From the NCBI RefSeq assembly GCF_900109225.1, contig NZ_FNZK01000020.1, positions 28,088 through 92,087 on the forward strand: a DNA stretch of 64,000 nucleotides. Reading direction: 5' to 3'. This DNA is from Propionispira arboris (lineage in GTDB: Bacteria > Bacillota > Negativicutes > Selenomonadales > Selenomonadaceae). The position numbers and the translations under genes are program-made. Each line of letters opens with the position of its first letter. The first letter of the stretch is position 1. Shown here piece by piece: positions 26,684-36,349 of the stretch. Below the pieces are notes generated by a model, which made no database searches, was not told the origin of the DNA, and saw only the letters and a list, made by a program, of their open reading frames with translations.

Positions 26684-27490
26684 CTAATTCTTCAATTCTA
26701 AAGCAGCCTGAATATGTTGTATGTAAATGTCTTGAAATGCCTCATTTTCACCCAAACCTTTTGTATAAATACGAACGCTAAAACCAGCATGTTTTAATTT
26801 ATTCAGCCATGAATCCGGCGATTCACCTGCCATATCCTGCATAATATGCATGCCTCCAGCTAAAAGCAGTGGCATTAAATATATATTTTTTTTATTTTTA
26901 TTTTTTAACCTGGCAATTACATCCTCAAGTCCAGGATAATCAGTAGGTTCAAGAACTCCAATCGTAATCGGAAGGTTCAGTTCATCTGCTTTTCGCTGCA
27001 AAATTTCATAAATAGGATTATGCTGGTGCGGTGAACCATGTCCCATAAGTACAACTTCTTCTGTTTTCGCCAACGATACGATTTGCTGTAAAATACATTT
27101 TAGCCCGATCCTGTAATCATCTTTGTCAGGTATTTCATCTTCAACCGAAAACACGGGACTGCCTACCTTGAGCTTTGGAAAGACTGTTTTATAGACTTCA
27201 CTCACGGCGATTATTTTATTTTCATATTCCTCACCAGGCGTCAAATGAGTTGGCTGTATCACGACTTCCTCATATTGTTCCTGCTGCAATTTAGTTAAAA
27301 CTTCCGGCAGGGAATCAATGTGTATATTTTGCTTTCTAAGTTTCTTTAAAATAAACATGGATGTAAATGCTGTGCAAACTGTGTAATCGGGAAAAAACTG
27401 TTTTATTTTTAAAACAATAGAGTCAAGGCATTTTAGGCGAATGTGCTCATCCACGACGCCAAAGCTTACCAGTATAATTGCTTTTTTCAT
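26684..27490 (-). CDS. cbiK: Cytoplasmic sirohydrochlorin cobaltochelatase
   Basis: 268-aa CbiK without a signal peptide, starting MKKAIILVSFGVV directly with the catalytic domain. Metal-site His residues are in VVLMGHGSPHQHNPIYE and GGMHIMQDMAGESPDS. It is the likely corrin-pathway enzyme supplying cobalt-sirohydrochlorin to CobI/CbiL. The start has AAAGGTGG upstream. No cobalamin riboswitch precedes it: directly upstream are a terminator and tRNA-His. Size matches the family (about 260-270 aa). Confidence 0.9.
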   Translation of the reverse strand: MKKAIILVSFGVVDEHIRLKCLDSIVLKIKQFFPDYTVCTAFTSMFILKKLRKQNIHIDSLPEVLTKLQQEQYEEVVIQPTHLTPGEEYENKIIAVSEVYKTVFPKLKVGSPVFSVEDEIPDKDDYRIGLKCILQQIVSLAKTEEVVLMGHGSPHQHNPIYEILQRKADELNLPITIGVLEPTDYPGLEDVIARLKNKNKKNIYLMPLLLAGGMHIMQDMAGESPDSWLNKLKHAGFSVRIYTKGLGENEAFQDIYIQHIQAALELKN

Positions 27491-27518
27491 TTGTGACCAC
27501 CTTTCTTATATAAAAAAA

Positions 27519-27547
27519 AGAATTAGAAACGAATCGTCTCTAATTCT
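27519..27547 (-). terminator. Terminator of the tRNA-Arg/tRNA-His transcript
   Basis: AGAATTAGA / TCTAATTCT forms a hairpin followed by a run of eight T residues on the minus strand, between tRNA-His and cbiK. Confidence 0.8.
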
Positions 27548-27603
27548 ACTACAATTTCATTTTATTTGCTAAAAAAAAATTTCGGACAAAATACAAGAAT
27601 AAA

Positions 27604-27680
27604 TGGGGTGACTGGAGGGAATCGAACCCTCGAATACCGGAGCCACAATCCGGCGTGTTAACCACTTCACCACAACCACC
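27604..27680 (-). tRNA. tRNA-His(GTG)
   Basis: Full cloverleaf on the minus strand with anticodon GTG, T-loop GGTTCGAATCC, encoded CCA, and a G-1 that pairs with C73, the His-tRNA identity element. It follows tRNA-Arg by 27 nt. Confidence 0.95.
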
Positions 27681-27707
27681 ATATTTAAAATCCATAACGA
27701 AGAAAAT

Positions 27708-27784
27708 TGGTGACCCTGGCAGGAGTCGAACCTGCGACCCTTTGATTCGTAGTCAAATACTCTATCCAGCTGAGCTACAGAGTC
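27708..27784 (-). tRNA. tRNA-Arg(ACG)
   Basis: Full cloverleaf on the minus strand: acceptor GACTCTG pairs with CAGGGTC, anticodon ACG, T-arm GCAGGTTCGACTCCTGC, and encoded CCA. Confidence 0.95.
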
Positions 27785-27851
27785 ACTTTGTCTCGCGTTA
27801 CTTTTAATATTATATTGATTTATCCCTTACTTGTCAAGCTGTTTTTGTTTT

Positions 27852-28286
27852 TTATTGATTGGATTTAGCAAAACGCCCCCCGTACGTTTCGCAAATTTGC
27901 TCCTGTGCCGCCTCTGGTTTTTCATTAACCATCAAACCTTCTTCAAATAAATGTGCTCCCGCCATGACAACCCGCTTTTCCCAATCGCGCATCCATTCAC
28001 CGTCACCCCAGCCATAAGAACCAAACAATCCGATCTGTTTTTCTTTAAGATCGCCTTCAATGCCTGTAAAAAAAGGTTCAAATTCAGATTCCTCGAGTAC
28101 TTCCGCTCCCATTGCTGGACAACCAAACAAAATAGCATCATATTTTTTGATTTGCCCCGCATCGACTGAATCCACACGAAATACATCAACGGATTGACCC
28201 GCACTTTCTATACCACGTTGAATCGCCTGCGCCATAATTTCCGTATTTCCTGATCCACTCCAATAAACCAATACAATTTTTTTCAT
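27852..28286 (-). CDS. Flavodoxin
   Basis: 144-aa short-chain flavodoxin. The phosphate loop WSGSGNTEIMA starts at residue 9; FGCPAMGAEVLEESEFEPFF and GSYGWGDGEWM are the flavin-contact loops. It carries low-potential electrons, typically replacing ferredoxin under iron limitation. It is 49 nt after the DUF3793 gene and shares its Fur-boxed promoter. Confidence 0.93.
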   Translation of the reverse strand: MKKIVLVYWSGSGNTEIMAQAIQRGIESAGQSVDVFRVDSVDAGQIKKYDAILFGCPAMGAEVLEESEFEPFFTGIEGDLKEKQIGLFGSYGWGDGEWMRDWEKRVVMAGAHLFEEGLMVNEKPEAAQEQICETYGGRFAKSNQ

Positions 28287-28335
28287 TGTTATCGCTCCTC
28301 ATTTTTATTTTTCTAATATTATGTAATGACTTGCT

Positions 28336-28905
28336 TTACACGGCTCTTGCTAACTCGATAATGGATGTTCCATTATTCAACCGTCGGCAAAAAACATCAC
28401 TACATTTTGTATAACGTTCAAAAAGTTTTTCAGCTGCATGGATATCCGAATAAACTTTCCAGTAGCCACAAAGTTTAAATTTTTGCCCTTTATTTTCAAT
28501 AAACCCAATAACATCTGCATATGGATAGCCCAAAAACAAACCAATTTCATGGGGAAATGTTTTTTTCAGCTGCATCCTAATTTTAAGATATATAAGACAT
28601 TCTTCGACACCATCGGATTGTCGATAACCTAAAGATAAAAGCAAATCTCTATTTGGGGGCTGTGTTAAAATTTGCGCTAAAGCAGTTTTACGATAAACAA
28701 GAACAAGAAAATAATGTGGACTTTCTGAAAGAACCTCAAAAAAAATGCCTTTGCAGTTTAAACATTTTTCATATTCCTGTAATAAACTGAAAAAATCATT
28801 CATTTTTCGTTTTTGTACGGTAATCAAATTGCCAACTTTAATGCCAGCAAGAGTTGGTGCACAATGCAGGGCCAGTAATTGTTCAAATTTCCTGTTTTCA
28901 ACCAT
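28336..28905 (-). CDS. DUF3793 family protein
   Basis: 189-aa cytoplasmic protein of unknown function. The family core FPHEIGLFLGYPYADVIGFIENKG followed by CGYWKVYSD is clear near residues 115-155. The N-terminal half resembles a degenerate sensor-like fold only loosely. It is the first gene of a two-gene operon with flavodoxin and has a Fur box over its promoter, so an iron-limitation role is inferred. Confidence 0.85.
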   Translation of the reverse strand: MVENRKFEQLLALHCAPTLAGIKVGNLITVQKRKMNDFFSLLQEYEKCLNCKGIFFEVLSESPHYFLVLVYRKTALAQILTQPPNRDLLLSLGYRQSDGVEECLIYLKIRMQLKKTFPHEIGLFLGYPYADVIGFIENKGQKFKLCGYWKVYSDIHAAEKLFERYTKCSDVFCRRLNNGTSIIELARAV

Positions 28906-28968
28906 AAGTTGCTCCTCATATAATAAAATTTATCAATAACTCGTCTATTTATTGATTTGTCTTTTTCT

Positions 28969-28997
28969 ATTATAGTTTATTTGATAATGATTTTCAA
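28969..28997 (-). promoter_or_regulatory. Promoter with overlapping Fur box for DUF3793-flavodoxin
   Basis: On the minus strand TTGAAA (28997-28992), a 17-nt spacer and TATAAT (28974-28969). The 7-1-7 Fur box TGAAAATCATTATCA (28996-28982) covers the -35 and half of the spacer, an ideal repressor position. Confidence 0.8.
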
Positions 28998-29032
28998 TAT
29001 CAAATTTGAATTATTTATATTTTAGCGAAAAA

Positions 29033-29063
29033 AAAACTGTTCATCATTATGATGAACAGTTTT
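29033..29063 (-). terminator. Terminator of the methionine aminopeptidase gene
   Basis: AAAACTGTTCATC / GATGAACAGTTTT hairpin with a five-base loop, followed by T residues on the minus strand. Confidence 0.85.
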
Positions 29064-29081
29064 CCGCTAAAGAAAAAATTC

Positions 29082-29954
29082 TTATTCTGATAAAGCTTCG
29101 ACGCCGTCTTCGGTAATCAAAAGTGTTTTTTCCCATTGTGCTGACAAGGAATGGTCTTTTGTATAAACCGTCCAATTGTCTTTTCTATCAACAATCACTT
29201 TGTATTTACCAATATTAATCATCGGTTCAACCGTTAATACCATCCCAGGTACTAACAACATACCTGTGTTTTTTTCACCAGTATGGGGAACAAACGGTTC
29301 TTCATGGAATTGTTTTCCAACACCGTGTCCGCCCAGTTCCGTTACAACAGAGTAGCCATGCGCATGCGCATGCGCTTCAACGGCTGCACCAATATCGCCT
29401 AAAAATCCCCAAGGTTTAATCGCTGCAATACCAAGTTCCATACATTCTTTGGCTACTCGCACTAAGGTTTCGGCCTCTACAGAAGCCTTTCCAACAATAA
29501 ACATCCTTGATGCATCGGCATAATAACCATCTAGTATCGTTGTGATATCAACATTAACAATATCACCATCTTTGAGAATGGTTTTTTTTGATGGAATTCC
29601 ATGACACACTACATCATTAATCGAAATACAAATACTCTTTGGATATCCTTCAAAATTCAGACACGCTGGAATACCACCCTGTTCAATAATAAAATTATGG
29701 GCGAGCTGATTGAGCGTTTCTGTATCAATTCCAACTTTTATATTGGCGCCTACTAAATCCAAAGCCGCATTATTGATCGTCGAACTCTTGCGAATTCCTT
29801 CAATGTCTATATCATTTTTAATTATACTTTTAGGTGGTCGAACCTGACCTTTTAATATATCCAAAGGAATATTTTTTATCTTTTCATCAAAACTCAAATG
29901 GCATTTCTTATATTTACGACCGCTGCCGCACCAACACAAATCATTTCTTGTCAT
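29082..29954 (-). CDS. map: Type I methionine aminopeptidase with N-terminal SEC-C zinc motif
   Basis: Removes the initiator Met from nascent proteins. Residues 1-20 form a SEC-C zinc motif (CWCGSGRKYKKCH), then a linker, then the pita-bread domain. Metal-ligand segments are visible: NVDITTILDGYYADASRMF, GGHGVGKQFHEEPFVPH and VLTVEPMI. At 290 aa it is longer than the plain 250-aa enzyme because of the zinc extension, which in other bacteria helps bind the ribosome or partners. Single-gene unit. Confidence 0.93.
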   Translation of the reverse strand: MTRNDLCWCGSGRKYKKCHLSFDEKIKNIPLDILKGQVRPPKSIIKNDIDIEGIRKSSTINNAALDLVGANIKVGIDTETLNQLAHNFIIEQGGIPACLNFEGYPKSICISINDVVCHGIPSKKTILKDGDIVNVDITTILDGYYADASRMFIVGKASVEAETLVRVAKECMELGIAAIKPWGFLGDIGAAVEAHAHAHGYSVVTELGGHGVGKQFHEEPFVPHTGEKNTGMLLVPGMVLTVEPMINIGKYKVIVDRKDNWTVYTKDHSLSAQWEKTLLITEDGVEALSE

Positions 29955-30172
29955 AATTATAACCTCTCTTTTTTCTTTCTAATAATATTATATGACCTTT
30001 TGTCAAGTGATACGATTATAAATTTTTCTAAAAACAAATTTTTTGCAATCCATATTGTGTTCTGTATTGCAAAAATGTATACTAGAAGTAAATAATTGAA
30101 TACGGTTTTTCTTCGCTATCCGTTCGTACTTATCTTTCATTTTGTTACATTACATAGCAAAGGAGAAACTCT

Positions 30173-30586
30173 ATGAATATTGCCTTTTTTTTAATTCCCA
30201 AAAAAGATGTCGTTTGGCTAAATTCAAATGCCAGTATGCGACAAGCACTCGAAAAAATGGAATATCACCGGTATACAGCGATTCCACTGATTGATGATGA
30301 TGGAAAATATGCCGGTACTTTGACTGAAGGGGACCTGCTCTGGAAACTAAAAAATGCCTCCGGCTTCTCATTTCATGATACGGAACAAATTAAGATTAAA
30401 AAAATCCCGCATCAAATAACGAATCAAGTCGTGCAAATCAGTGCCGAAATGGAAGACTTATTATCTCTGGCAATCGCGCAAAATTTTGTTCCGGTAGTGG
30501 ATGATCAAAATATTTTCATTGGCATGATTCGCCGCCGTGAGATTATCGAATATTACGCGAATTTTTCAAAACGCAAAGTCATCTAA
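30173..30586 (+). CDS. CBS domain pair protein
   Basis: 137-aa soluble protein with two CBS motifs, the first around VVWLNSNASMRQALEKMEYHRYTAIPLIDDDGKYAGTLTEGDLLW, the second around LLSLAIAQNFVPVVDDQNIFIGMIRRREI. Such stand-alone pairs often bind adenine nucleotides. GGAGA lies eight bases before the ATG. No partner gene is nearby; function unknown. Confidence 0.85.
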   Translation: MNIAFFLIPKKDVVWLNSNASMRQALEKMEYHRYTAIPLIDDDGKYAGTLTEGDLLWKLKNASGFSFHDTEQIKIKKIPHQITNQVVQISAEMEDLLSLAIAQNFVPVVDDQNIFIGMIRRREIIEYYANFSKRKVI

Positions 30587-30606
30587 ATCTTATCAGTAGG
30601 ACATCA

Positions 30607-30648
30607 AATACCTTTCGCTTTAGAACAAAACTAAAGCGAAAGGTATTT
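30607..30648 (+). terminator. Terminator after the CBS protein gene
   Basis: AAATACCTTTCGCTTTAG / CTAAAGCGAAAGGTATTT is an 18-bp perfect inverted repeat around a six-base loop. Confidence 0.85.
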
Positions 30649-30736
30649 ATCTATATCCCCCCCTATCGTCTTTTGCTGATAGACTTATAGTCCAAGCTGG
30701 ATTCTTTAATTCATTATATATTTTGAGGTGTACCCT

Positions 30737-31306
30737 ATGAAAAATTTTTTATATCTTATGTCGTTCTTGTTTTGTATATGTGGTACTATATTGTTTTTTA
30801 CAAATGCAAAATTGATCCAAAACACTTTTTCTAGTGAAATAACACCCGCTACACAAGCTGCAAATGAGAAAGCCTCGGTCATGCGAAATGCCTTGTATCC
30901 AACCCTGCCGCCAGAAGCGAACGGTAACATTATAATAAAACCACTTACTTCAAATCCAAATCAATATATCATATTATGTAAATTTACATTAAATGATACA
31001 TCCGCTGATGCGAAATTACGAATGCAGACGATCTGCCGTGATTTTATATTTATGACATATAAAACCGCGTTGGAAAATCAAATTGATATTGCTGCTTCAA
31101 CCGTTTTCATTCGCTGCCCGGATGATCGTATCGGTTTAACCGTCGGTTTAGGTCAACAAATTGCCGCCAAATTTGAAACGACCTACTGGTCTCAGCCAAA
31201 TGACAGCCCAGCGGATTTTATGTTATGGTTACAGGAAAACAAACATAATGCAGTCGACGCTTTTCATAAATGCACCTATGGCGGGATCTATGCAAAAAAA
31301 GAATAA
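30737..31306 (+). CDS. Hypothetical exported or membrane-anchored protein
   Basis: 189 aa starting with one hydrophobic segment (FLYLMSFLFCICGTILFFTNA), either an uncleaved anchor or a signal peptide. The rest is soluble and mixed. I recognise no family. The ATG at 30737 has GAGGTG six bases upstream; a GTG at 30728 would sit on that site. It is convergent with the carbonic anhydrase gene. Confidence 0.7.
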   Translation: MKNFLYLMSFLFCICGTILFFTNAKLIQNTFSSEITPATQAANEKASVMRNALYPTLPPEANGNIIIKPLTSNPNQYIILCKFTLNDTSADAKLRMQTICRDFIFMTYKTALENQIDIAASTVFIRCPDDRIGLTVGLGQQIAAKFETTYWSQPNDSPADFMLWLQENKHNAVDAFHKCTYGGIYAKKE

Positions 31307-31338
31307 AAGAAACCTCTAGTAGATCTTACTGCTTCAAT

Positions 31339-31968
31339 TTACGCATTCCCCAGCAAAAATTCACCTGTTTCTTTATCATGAATAAAAATTTCGCCCGTTT
31401 CGATAATATAATGCCAGCCACTCAGTTTCAATTTTCCTTGCATTACTCTTTCATAAATATAGGGATATGTCATCAAATGAGTCAACTGTTCAACAACATT
31501 GGCCTGCTCCATCATCCATTGCCGCGCTGCTAAATCCGTTTCTGGAATCCGTTTCATAACACGATCTTTCACCGGCTCCATCAGTTCAAGCCACTTTTTG
31601 ATATGAGGCAGCGTATCATCCAATGGATCTTTCTCAGCCAAAACAGCGCCGCAACCACCACAATTAGAATGCCCGCAAACAATTATGTCGCTGACATTTA
31701 AATAAAGTACTGCGTATTCAACAGCTGACGTCGTTGCCAAGTATTCAGTTGATTCACGATAAGGCGGTGCAATATTGCCAATATTACGAATAATAAACAA
31801 TTCACCGGGCAAACTGCCCGTAATCATATTCGGATCAATACGAGAATCGGAGCATGTAATAAACAAAGTTTGTGGTTTTTGTTGTGATTTCAATTTTTGA
31901 AATAACTCTCTATGTGTTTCAAAATCTCCACGTCTAAATTTCATGATTCCATCTAAAAGTCTCTGCAT
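31339..31968 (-). CDS. Beta-class carbonic anhydrase
   Basis: Zinc enzyme interconverting CO2 and bicarbonate, cytoplasmic. Zn ligands and catalytic dyad are visible: CSDSR at residues 39-43 (Cys39, Asp41, Arg43) and GHSNCGGC with His100 and Cys103. At 209 aa it fits plant-type beta enzymes. Single-gene unit. Confidence 0.93.
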   Translation of the reverse strand: MQRLLDGIMKFRRGDFETHRELFQKLKSQQKPQTLFITCSDSRIDPNMITGSLPGELFIIRNIGNIAPPYRESTEYLATTSAVEYAVLYLNVSDIIVCGHSNCGGCGAVLAEKDPLDDTLPHIKKWLELMEPVKDRVMKRIPETDLAARQWMMEQANVVEQLTHLMTYPYIYERVMQGKLKLSGWHYIIETGEIFIHDKETGEFLLGNA

Positions 31969-32131
31969 AATAACGCCCCTTCCTTTGTATGTGAAAATTA
32001 AAACAAGCTTTTATTGTATATACTACCATAAATTCTATATTTCCTACAGAAAAATCAAGAAATTTCGAACATAACCAGGAAAAACAATTTAAAATTTTCG
32101 TCGTAAAATTCAATTTATACACAAATAAAAA

Positions 32132-32161
32132 GAAGTATAGCTTCCTATACGCCTATACTTC
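32132..32161 (-). terminator. Terminator of the BASS transporter gene
   Basis: GAAGTATAG / CTATACTTC inverted repeat with flanking T/A tracts, immediately after the transporter stop codon on the minus strand. Confidence 0.75.
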
Positions 32162-32178
32162 CTTTTATTTTATGTTTT

Positions 32179-33144
32179 TTAAACTTTTGAATCCAGATCC
32201 ACAGTTTCAGCCATCGTAGGTTCTATTTCATCTTTTGCTCCCCAGTAACCAGCCAGCAATGAACCTGTGAAATTGTGCCAAACGCTAAAAATCACCCCTG
32301 GAATTGCTGCGACTGGATCTAAATGCGCAATTGCCAGAGCTACAGCCAGGCCTGAATTTTCCATACCAATTTCAAAGGAAACTGCTTTTGCTTTTTTGTG
32401 CGGCATCCCAACCAACCGGGAAATACCATAACCAAGACTAAGGCCAAATCCATTATGCAATGCAACCGCCACGAAAGCAATCGCCGCAATCGTCACCAGT
32501 TTAGCAGCGCTTAGTGCCACAACAATCGTAATAATTGCAATAATCGCCACGACCGAAATCAGTGGAATCAACGTCATAATTTGCTTCACAAACGAATAAC
32601 AAAAAGTTCGCAGCAGTAAACCTAAAACGATCGGGAATAAAACTATTTTTAAAATATCAATCAATAATGCATCGGCTTGAATTGGAATCAAAGTACCAGC
32701 CAGCCATAAAAAAATAAAAGGCGTAACAATCGGAGCCAGCAAAGTATTAACACTGGAAATCGTAACAGAAAGTGCAGTATCGCCTTTCGCAATAAACGTC
32801 ATAACATTTGAAGCCGTACCACTTGGACAGGCACCCACCAAAATAAGTCCCGCCGCCAGCAAAGGTGGTAAATCCAAGACCTTTGCCACACAAAAAGCCA
32901 CCGTCGGCATAACAAGGTAACGCAAGAGCACACCATACGCAACATCTTTAGGACGCGTAAGAACTAATTTAAAATCGCCCAATGTCATTGTAAGTCCCAT
33001 GCCAAGCATAATTAGCCCCAACAGATATGAAATTGATCCGGCAAAAGGTTTAAATGGTTCTGGAAACAAAAAAGCCGCTACAGCAAAAACGATCACCCAT
33101 AAAGGAAAAAGTCTTGTAATTATTCCAGCAATATTATTTATCAT
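32179..33144 (-). CDS. Bile acid:sodium symporter (BASS) family transporter
   Basis: 321-aa inner-membrane protein with about ten helices. Family segments: GLIMLGMGLTMTLGDF in the third helix, LVGACPSGTASNVMTFIAKGDTALS (Na+-site crossover), and KKAKAVSFEIGMENSGLAVALAIAHLDPVAAIPGVIFSVWHN. In bacteria such proteins carry organic anions such as pantoate or keto acids; the substrate is not evident. Stands alone. Confidence 0.92.
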   Translation of the reverse strand: MINNIAGIITRLFPLWVIVFAVAAFLFPEPFKPFAGSISYLLGLIMLGMGLTMTLGDFKLVLTRPKDVAYGVLLRYLVMPTVAFCVAKVLDLPPLLAAGLILVGACPSGTASNVMTFIAKGDTALSVTISSVNTLLAPIVTPFIFLWLAGTLIPIQADALLIDILKIVLFPIVLGLLLRTFCYSFVKQIMTLIPLISVVAIIAIITIVVALSAAKLVTIAAIAFVAVALHNGFGLSLGYGISRLVGMPHKKAKAVSFEIGMENSGLAVALAIAHLDPVAAIPGVIFSVWHNFTGSLLAGYWGAKDEIEPTMAETVDLDSKV

Positions 33145-33607
33145 AATTCAGCACTCCCGTATAAAACGACTTTTGTATATTACCAAAAGTCACTTAATTA
33201 AAATTTTAAAATTAATTATATAATACTGTTACAATAAAAACAAGCAGGAATATAAAAACTCAAGAAAATGAAAGTTTAAATGAACCATGAATTAACAATG
33301 AAAATCTAATAAACAAAGCGAAAATACGATAAGTAACACAATAAGCAAAACCAAGCCCTCCTGCTAAATCAATTTATTTTATTTTACTACTAAAATATGA
33401 CAAAATTGTGAAATTTCAACCTGTGCGCAAATAAGTATCTGATATACTATTTTTAATAATATATAATGCATGAAAGAAATTTAGCCTATGCCTCATTCCT
33501 GACGATTACCATATAGAATATTTAATACAACTTACTATAGATGATTTAAAACAGTGCGAATATATGGTATAATTTAAAAATAATTCGTACAAATGAGGAG
33601 TTTTCCA
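33145..33607. other. Intergenic stretch, nothing recognised
   Basis: Very AT-rich 460-nt spacer between divergent genes. No reading frame of note, tRNA, or strong hairpin was seen. Confidence 0.5.
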
Positions 33608-34150
33608 ATGGATATTCGGCAATTATTTGTTTTAGAACAAAAAAAAGAAGAAAAAATTCTCTTATTAGATAAATGGGACCAAAAATTCAATGAACAGATT
33701 ACCGCTTTCAAAAAAACGATCTTCGCTGAATTCGATGCGTTTTTTGAAAACAATAATTTTCCATTTACTTTAACTGAAGAAACCCCGACAAAACACATTA
33801 TGAGCTATAAAGAACATACTATTATTTTAGAAAATACAGCCAACAAATATAATAACCTGCAATTCCACCTTTCCTTGCGATTTGCTTTTGATATCAAGGA
33901 AAATATTATCAAAATAAACTACATTCCACAGCACTCACCCTCTTGGCAAAATGAAATCGCCCATACTGAAAATGCATCTGATTTAGAAAAAATAATCGTT
34001 TCTGATTTAAATAAAATCAACAAAGAAATTTTTCTTATTGAACACCAACTAAATAATCTTGACACCTTAAGCTGGCGTTTTAATTATCCAAAGCCCTATT
34101 ATACGAGTATCTCAAACCTATTAAAATATCTCTTATTAGAAAATAACTAA
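33608..34150 (+). CDS. Hypothetical protein, charged and helical
   Basis: 180-aa soluble protein, rich in Lys/Glu/Asn, with a probable coiled-coil at its start (EQKKEEKILLLDKWDQKF). No recognised domain. The ATG at 33608 follows GAGGAG; an upstream ATG at 33593 overlaps that site. Ends before a strong bidirectional terminator. Function unknown. Confidence 0.65.
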   Translation: MDIRQLFVLEQKKEEKILLLDKWDQKFNEQITAFKKTIFAEFDAFFENNNFPFTLTEETPTKHIMSYKEHTIILENTANKYNNLQFHLSLRFAFDIKENIIKINYIPQHSPSWQNEIAHTENASDLEKIIVSDLNKINKEIFLIEHQLNNLDTLSWRFNYPKPYYTSISNLLKYLLLENN

Positions 34151-34174
34151 ATCATCTACAGGACTTTTACAAAT

Positions 34175-34222
34175 AAAAAACACATCAGGTCCCATCTGAA
34201 AATGGGAACTGATGTGTTTTTT
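34175..34222. terminator. Bidirectional terminator between convergent genes
   Basis: AAAAAACACATCAG and CTGATGTGTTTTTT plus inner CCCAT/ATGGG form a long hairpin with T runs on both strands, between the hypothetical gene (+) and the chemotaxis gene (-). Confidence 0.85.
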
Positions 34223-34278
34223 GCTATTTATTGCTAAAGTACTATTTTTTCTATACGAACTTATAATTTCCCTTTGGT

Positions 34279-35967
34279 TTAAAAACGGAATCGGTGAACT
34301 GCTTTTTGCATGTTCCGGGCCATTTCCGCTAAGGCATTGCTGGAAGCTGCAATCTCTTGCGCGGAAGCAGATTGTTCTTCCGTAACAGCAGCTACATGCT
34401 CCGATTCAGCAGCTACAACTTTACTTTTACGATCAATTTCACCAACTGCTACAACAATCTGCTGGCTTCCTTCGGCCATATGATCGATAACCGTCGACAT
34501 TTCCTTCATCTGATCGGCTACACGAAAAACAATACTCTTGATATGTTCAAAAGCCGTCCCTGTAACCTGAACCACATCCACTCCTATGGCAACTTCTTTC
34601 GTACCATTTTCCATAGCAGTTACTGCATCGGCTGTATCGGTTTGGATACCATCGATCAATATTGTAATCTGTTTCGCCGCGCCCTGCGATTGTTCTGCCA
34701 ATTTACGAACTTCCTCTGCGACGACAGCAAAGCCGCGGCCTTGTTCACCGGCTCTGGCAGCCTCAATAGCCGCATTGAGTGCCAAAAGATTTGTCTGTGC
34801 CGCAATCCCTGAAATCGTTTCTATAATCTGACCAATTTCCTTTGAACTTTCACCAAGTTTACTGACTACCTTTGAAGAAAAAGTTACCGTTTCTTCAATA
34901 TATTTCATTTGCGTTACGGCTTTTGTAACCGCCTGAGCTCCATCGACTGCCGCTTGCGAAGCTTGTGAAGACTGTTCGGTTACTTCATTGACACTGGCAG
35001 CAGCCTCTTCGAGTCCAGCCGAAAGAGTCTGCACAACCGCTGATGTATGGTCGATCGACTTTAGTTGATGGGTCGCACTTTCTGCAACAGCCGTTATCGC
35101 CTGTGCCCCCTGTTCAGAAGCACGCGCTGACTGTTCTGCACTTGATGTCAGTTCTTCCGATGAAGCAGCCACCTGCTCAGCTGTATTGGCTACCGTTCGC
35201 ATTACTTCAGACAAGTTCTTCTTCATTTGATTAAATGAACGCCCCAGCTCACCAATTTCATCATTCGTATCCACTAAAACATCAGGCTGCGATAAATTTC
35301 CGTCCGCAATAGCCGCTGCGGCCCTGCTGACCGCCTGTGCCGGACGAGAAATCTTCCGACTGATGTATTGCCCAATACCTAATGCGATGAATGCAACAAA
35401 AATATTAACAATTAGCAGCATCCGCTGAATCGAAACAACCTGCTCATTTGTAAGCTGTTCATCAGCTTTTACAAAATCATCGACATTGCTTATCATTTGT
35501 ATGGAAGCTTCCATGGCTGCCTTGTAAGGACGTCCCGCCTCTGACATATAACGGCTTACTTCATTTATATTATTTTCTTTTTTAGCAATAAAAGACTTTT
35601 CCGCAATACTTTCATATTCTGCTTTGCCTTGATGTATCCTCTCAACAATTATTTTATTTTTTTCCACAGATAAAATACTTTCTAACTGTTTCAATTTATC
35701 CTCAGACTGCGTGCGATATGTATTGAATACCGTAATATCATTTGTATCACCCGTGAAATTAAAACGCCGCATCGCAACCGCTTCATTCGCAATATCAGCA
35801 CTGATCCCTTGCGCTAAAGACATTTTTTCCATATGGCTTCGAGCCGCTTGGATATGCATCTGATTGAGCTGCCCTACCTCATAATAGGTAAATGCACTCA
35901 TAACCGCTACAATTGCTATGACAACAGCAAAAGCCATAATAATTTTTTTATTAAGATTCCAATTCAT
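34279..35967 (-). CDS. Methyl-accepting chemotaxis protein with four-helix-bundle sensor
   Basis: 562-aa receptor. An N-terminal helix ([22 protein letters not shown]) is followed by a periplasmic four-helix-bundle region with the [14 protein letters not shown] 4HB pattern, a second helix ([20 protein letters not shown]), a HAMP domain ([20 protein letters not shown]), and a signalling tip [36 protein letters not shown]. The ATG at 35967 has GGAGGGG upstream. Ligand unknown. Confidence 0.93.
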   Translation of the reverse strand: MNWNLNKKIIMAFAVVIAIVAVMSAFTYYEVGQLNQMHIQAARSHMEKMSLAQGISADIANEAVAMRRFNFTGDTNDITVFNTYRTQSEDKLKQLESILSVEKNKIIVERIHQGKAEYESIAEKSFIAKKENNINEVSRYMSEAGRPYKAAMEASIQMISNVDDFVKADEQLTNEQVVSIQRMLLIVNIFVAFIALGIGQYISRKISRPAQAVSRAAAAIADGNLSQPDVLVDTNDEIGELGRSFNQMKKNLSEVMRTVANTAEQVAASSEELTSSAEQSARASEQGAQAITAVAESATHQLKSIDHTSAVVQTLSAGLEEAAASVNEVTEQSSQASQAAVDGAQAVTKAVTQMKYIEETVTFSSKVVSKLGESSKEIGQIIETISGIAAQTNLLALNAAIEAARAGEQGRGFAVVAEEVRKLAEQSQGAAKQITILIDGIQTDTADAVTAMENGTKEVAIGVDVVQVTGTAFEHIKSIVFRVADQMKEMSTVIDHMAEGSQQIVVAVGEIDRKSKVVAAESEHVAAVTEEQSASAQEIAASSNALAEMARNMQKAVHRFRF

Positions 35968-36023
35968 AATACCCCTCCATACCTGAATCACTAAAAATTC
36001 CTTGAATTCCATACTATTTATAA

Positions 36024-36073
36024 AAAGAGACAGTTTTGTTAATATACCATTATATTAACAAAACTGTCTCTTT
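36024..36073. terminator. Long perfect inverted repeat / bidirectional terminator
   Basis: AAAGAGACAGTTTTGTTAAT and its complement form a stem of over 20 bp with a tiny loop, between the antiterminator gene and the chemotaxis gene. Confidence 0.75.
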
Positions 36074-36233
36074 ACAGACATCCATAAACTGTATCCGTAA
36101 TCCAGCATTCTCTGAAAAACATATAGTTTCTTCATTATATCATACAAAGATAAATTATAACACACAGATTTTATTGATCTTTATGCTACCAAAAATAATG
36201 AAAATTTCTACACACGAAAACACAATTAAAAAA

Positions 36234-36275
36234 AGCTGCCAGGTTACATCATTTTCATAATGTAACCTGACAGCT
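36234..36275 (-). terminator. Terminator of the antiterminator gene
   Basis: On the minus strand AGCTGTCAGGTTACAT and ATGTAACCTGGCAGCT form a 16-bp hairpin with one mismatch, followed by seven T residues, about 75 nt after the stop codon. Confidence 0.85.
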
Positions 36276-36349
36276 ATAGATACAGTTTTCCGCAAAATCA
36301 TTTGCCATTCTATTTCATCTGTAAAACGTTTTGGAACTTCTATCTGCTT

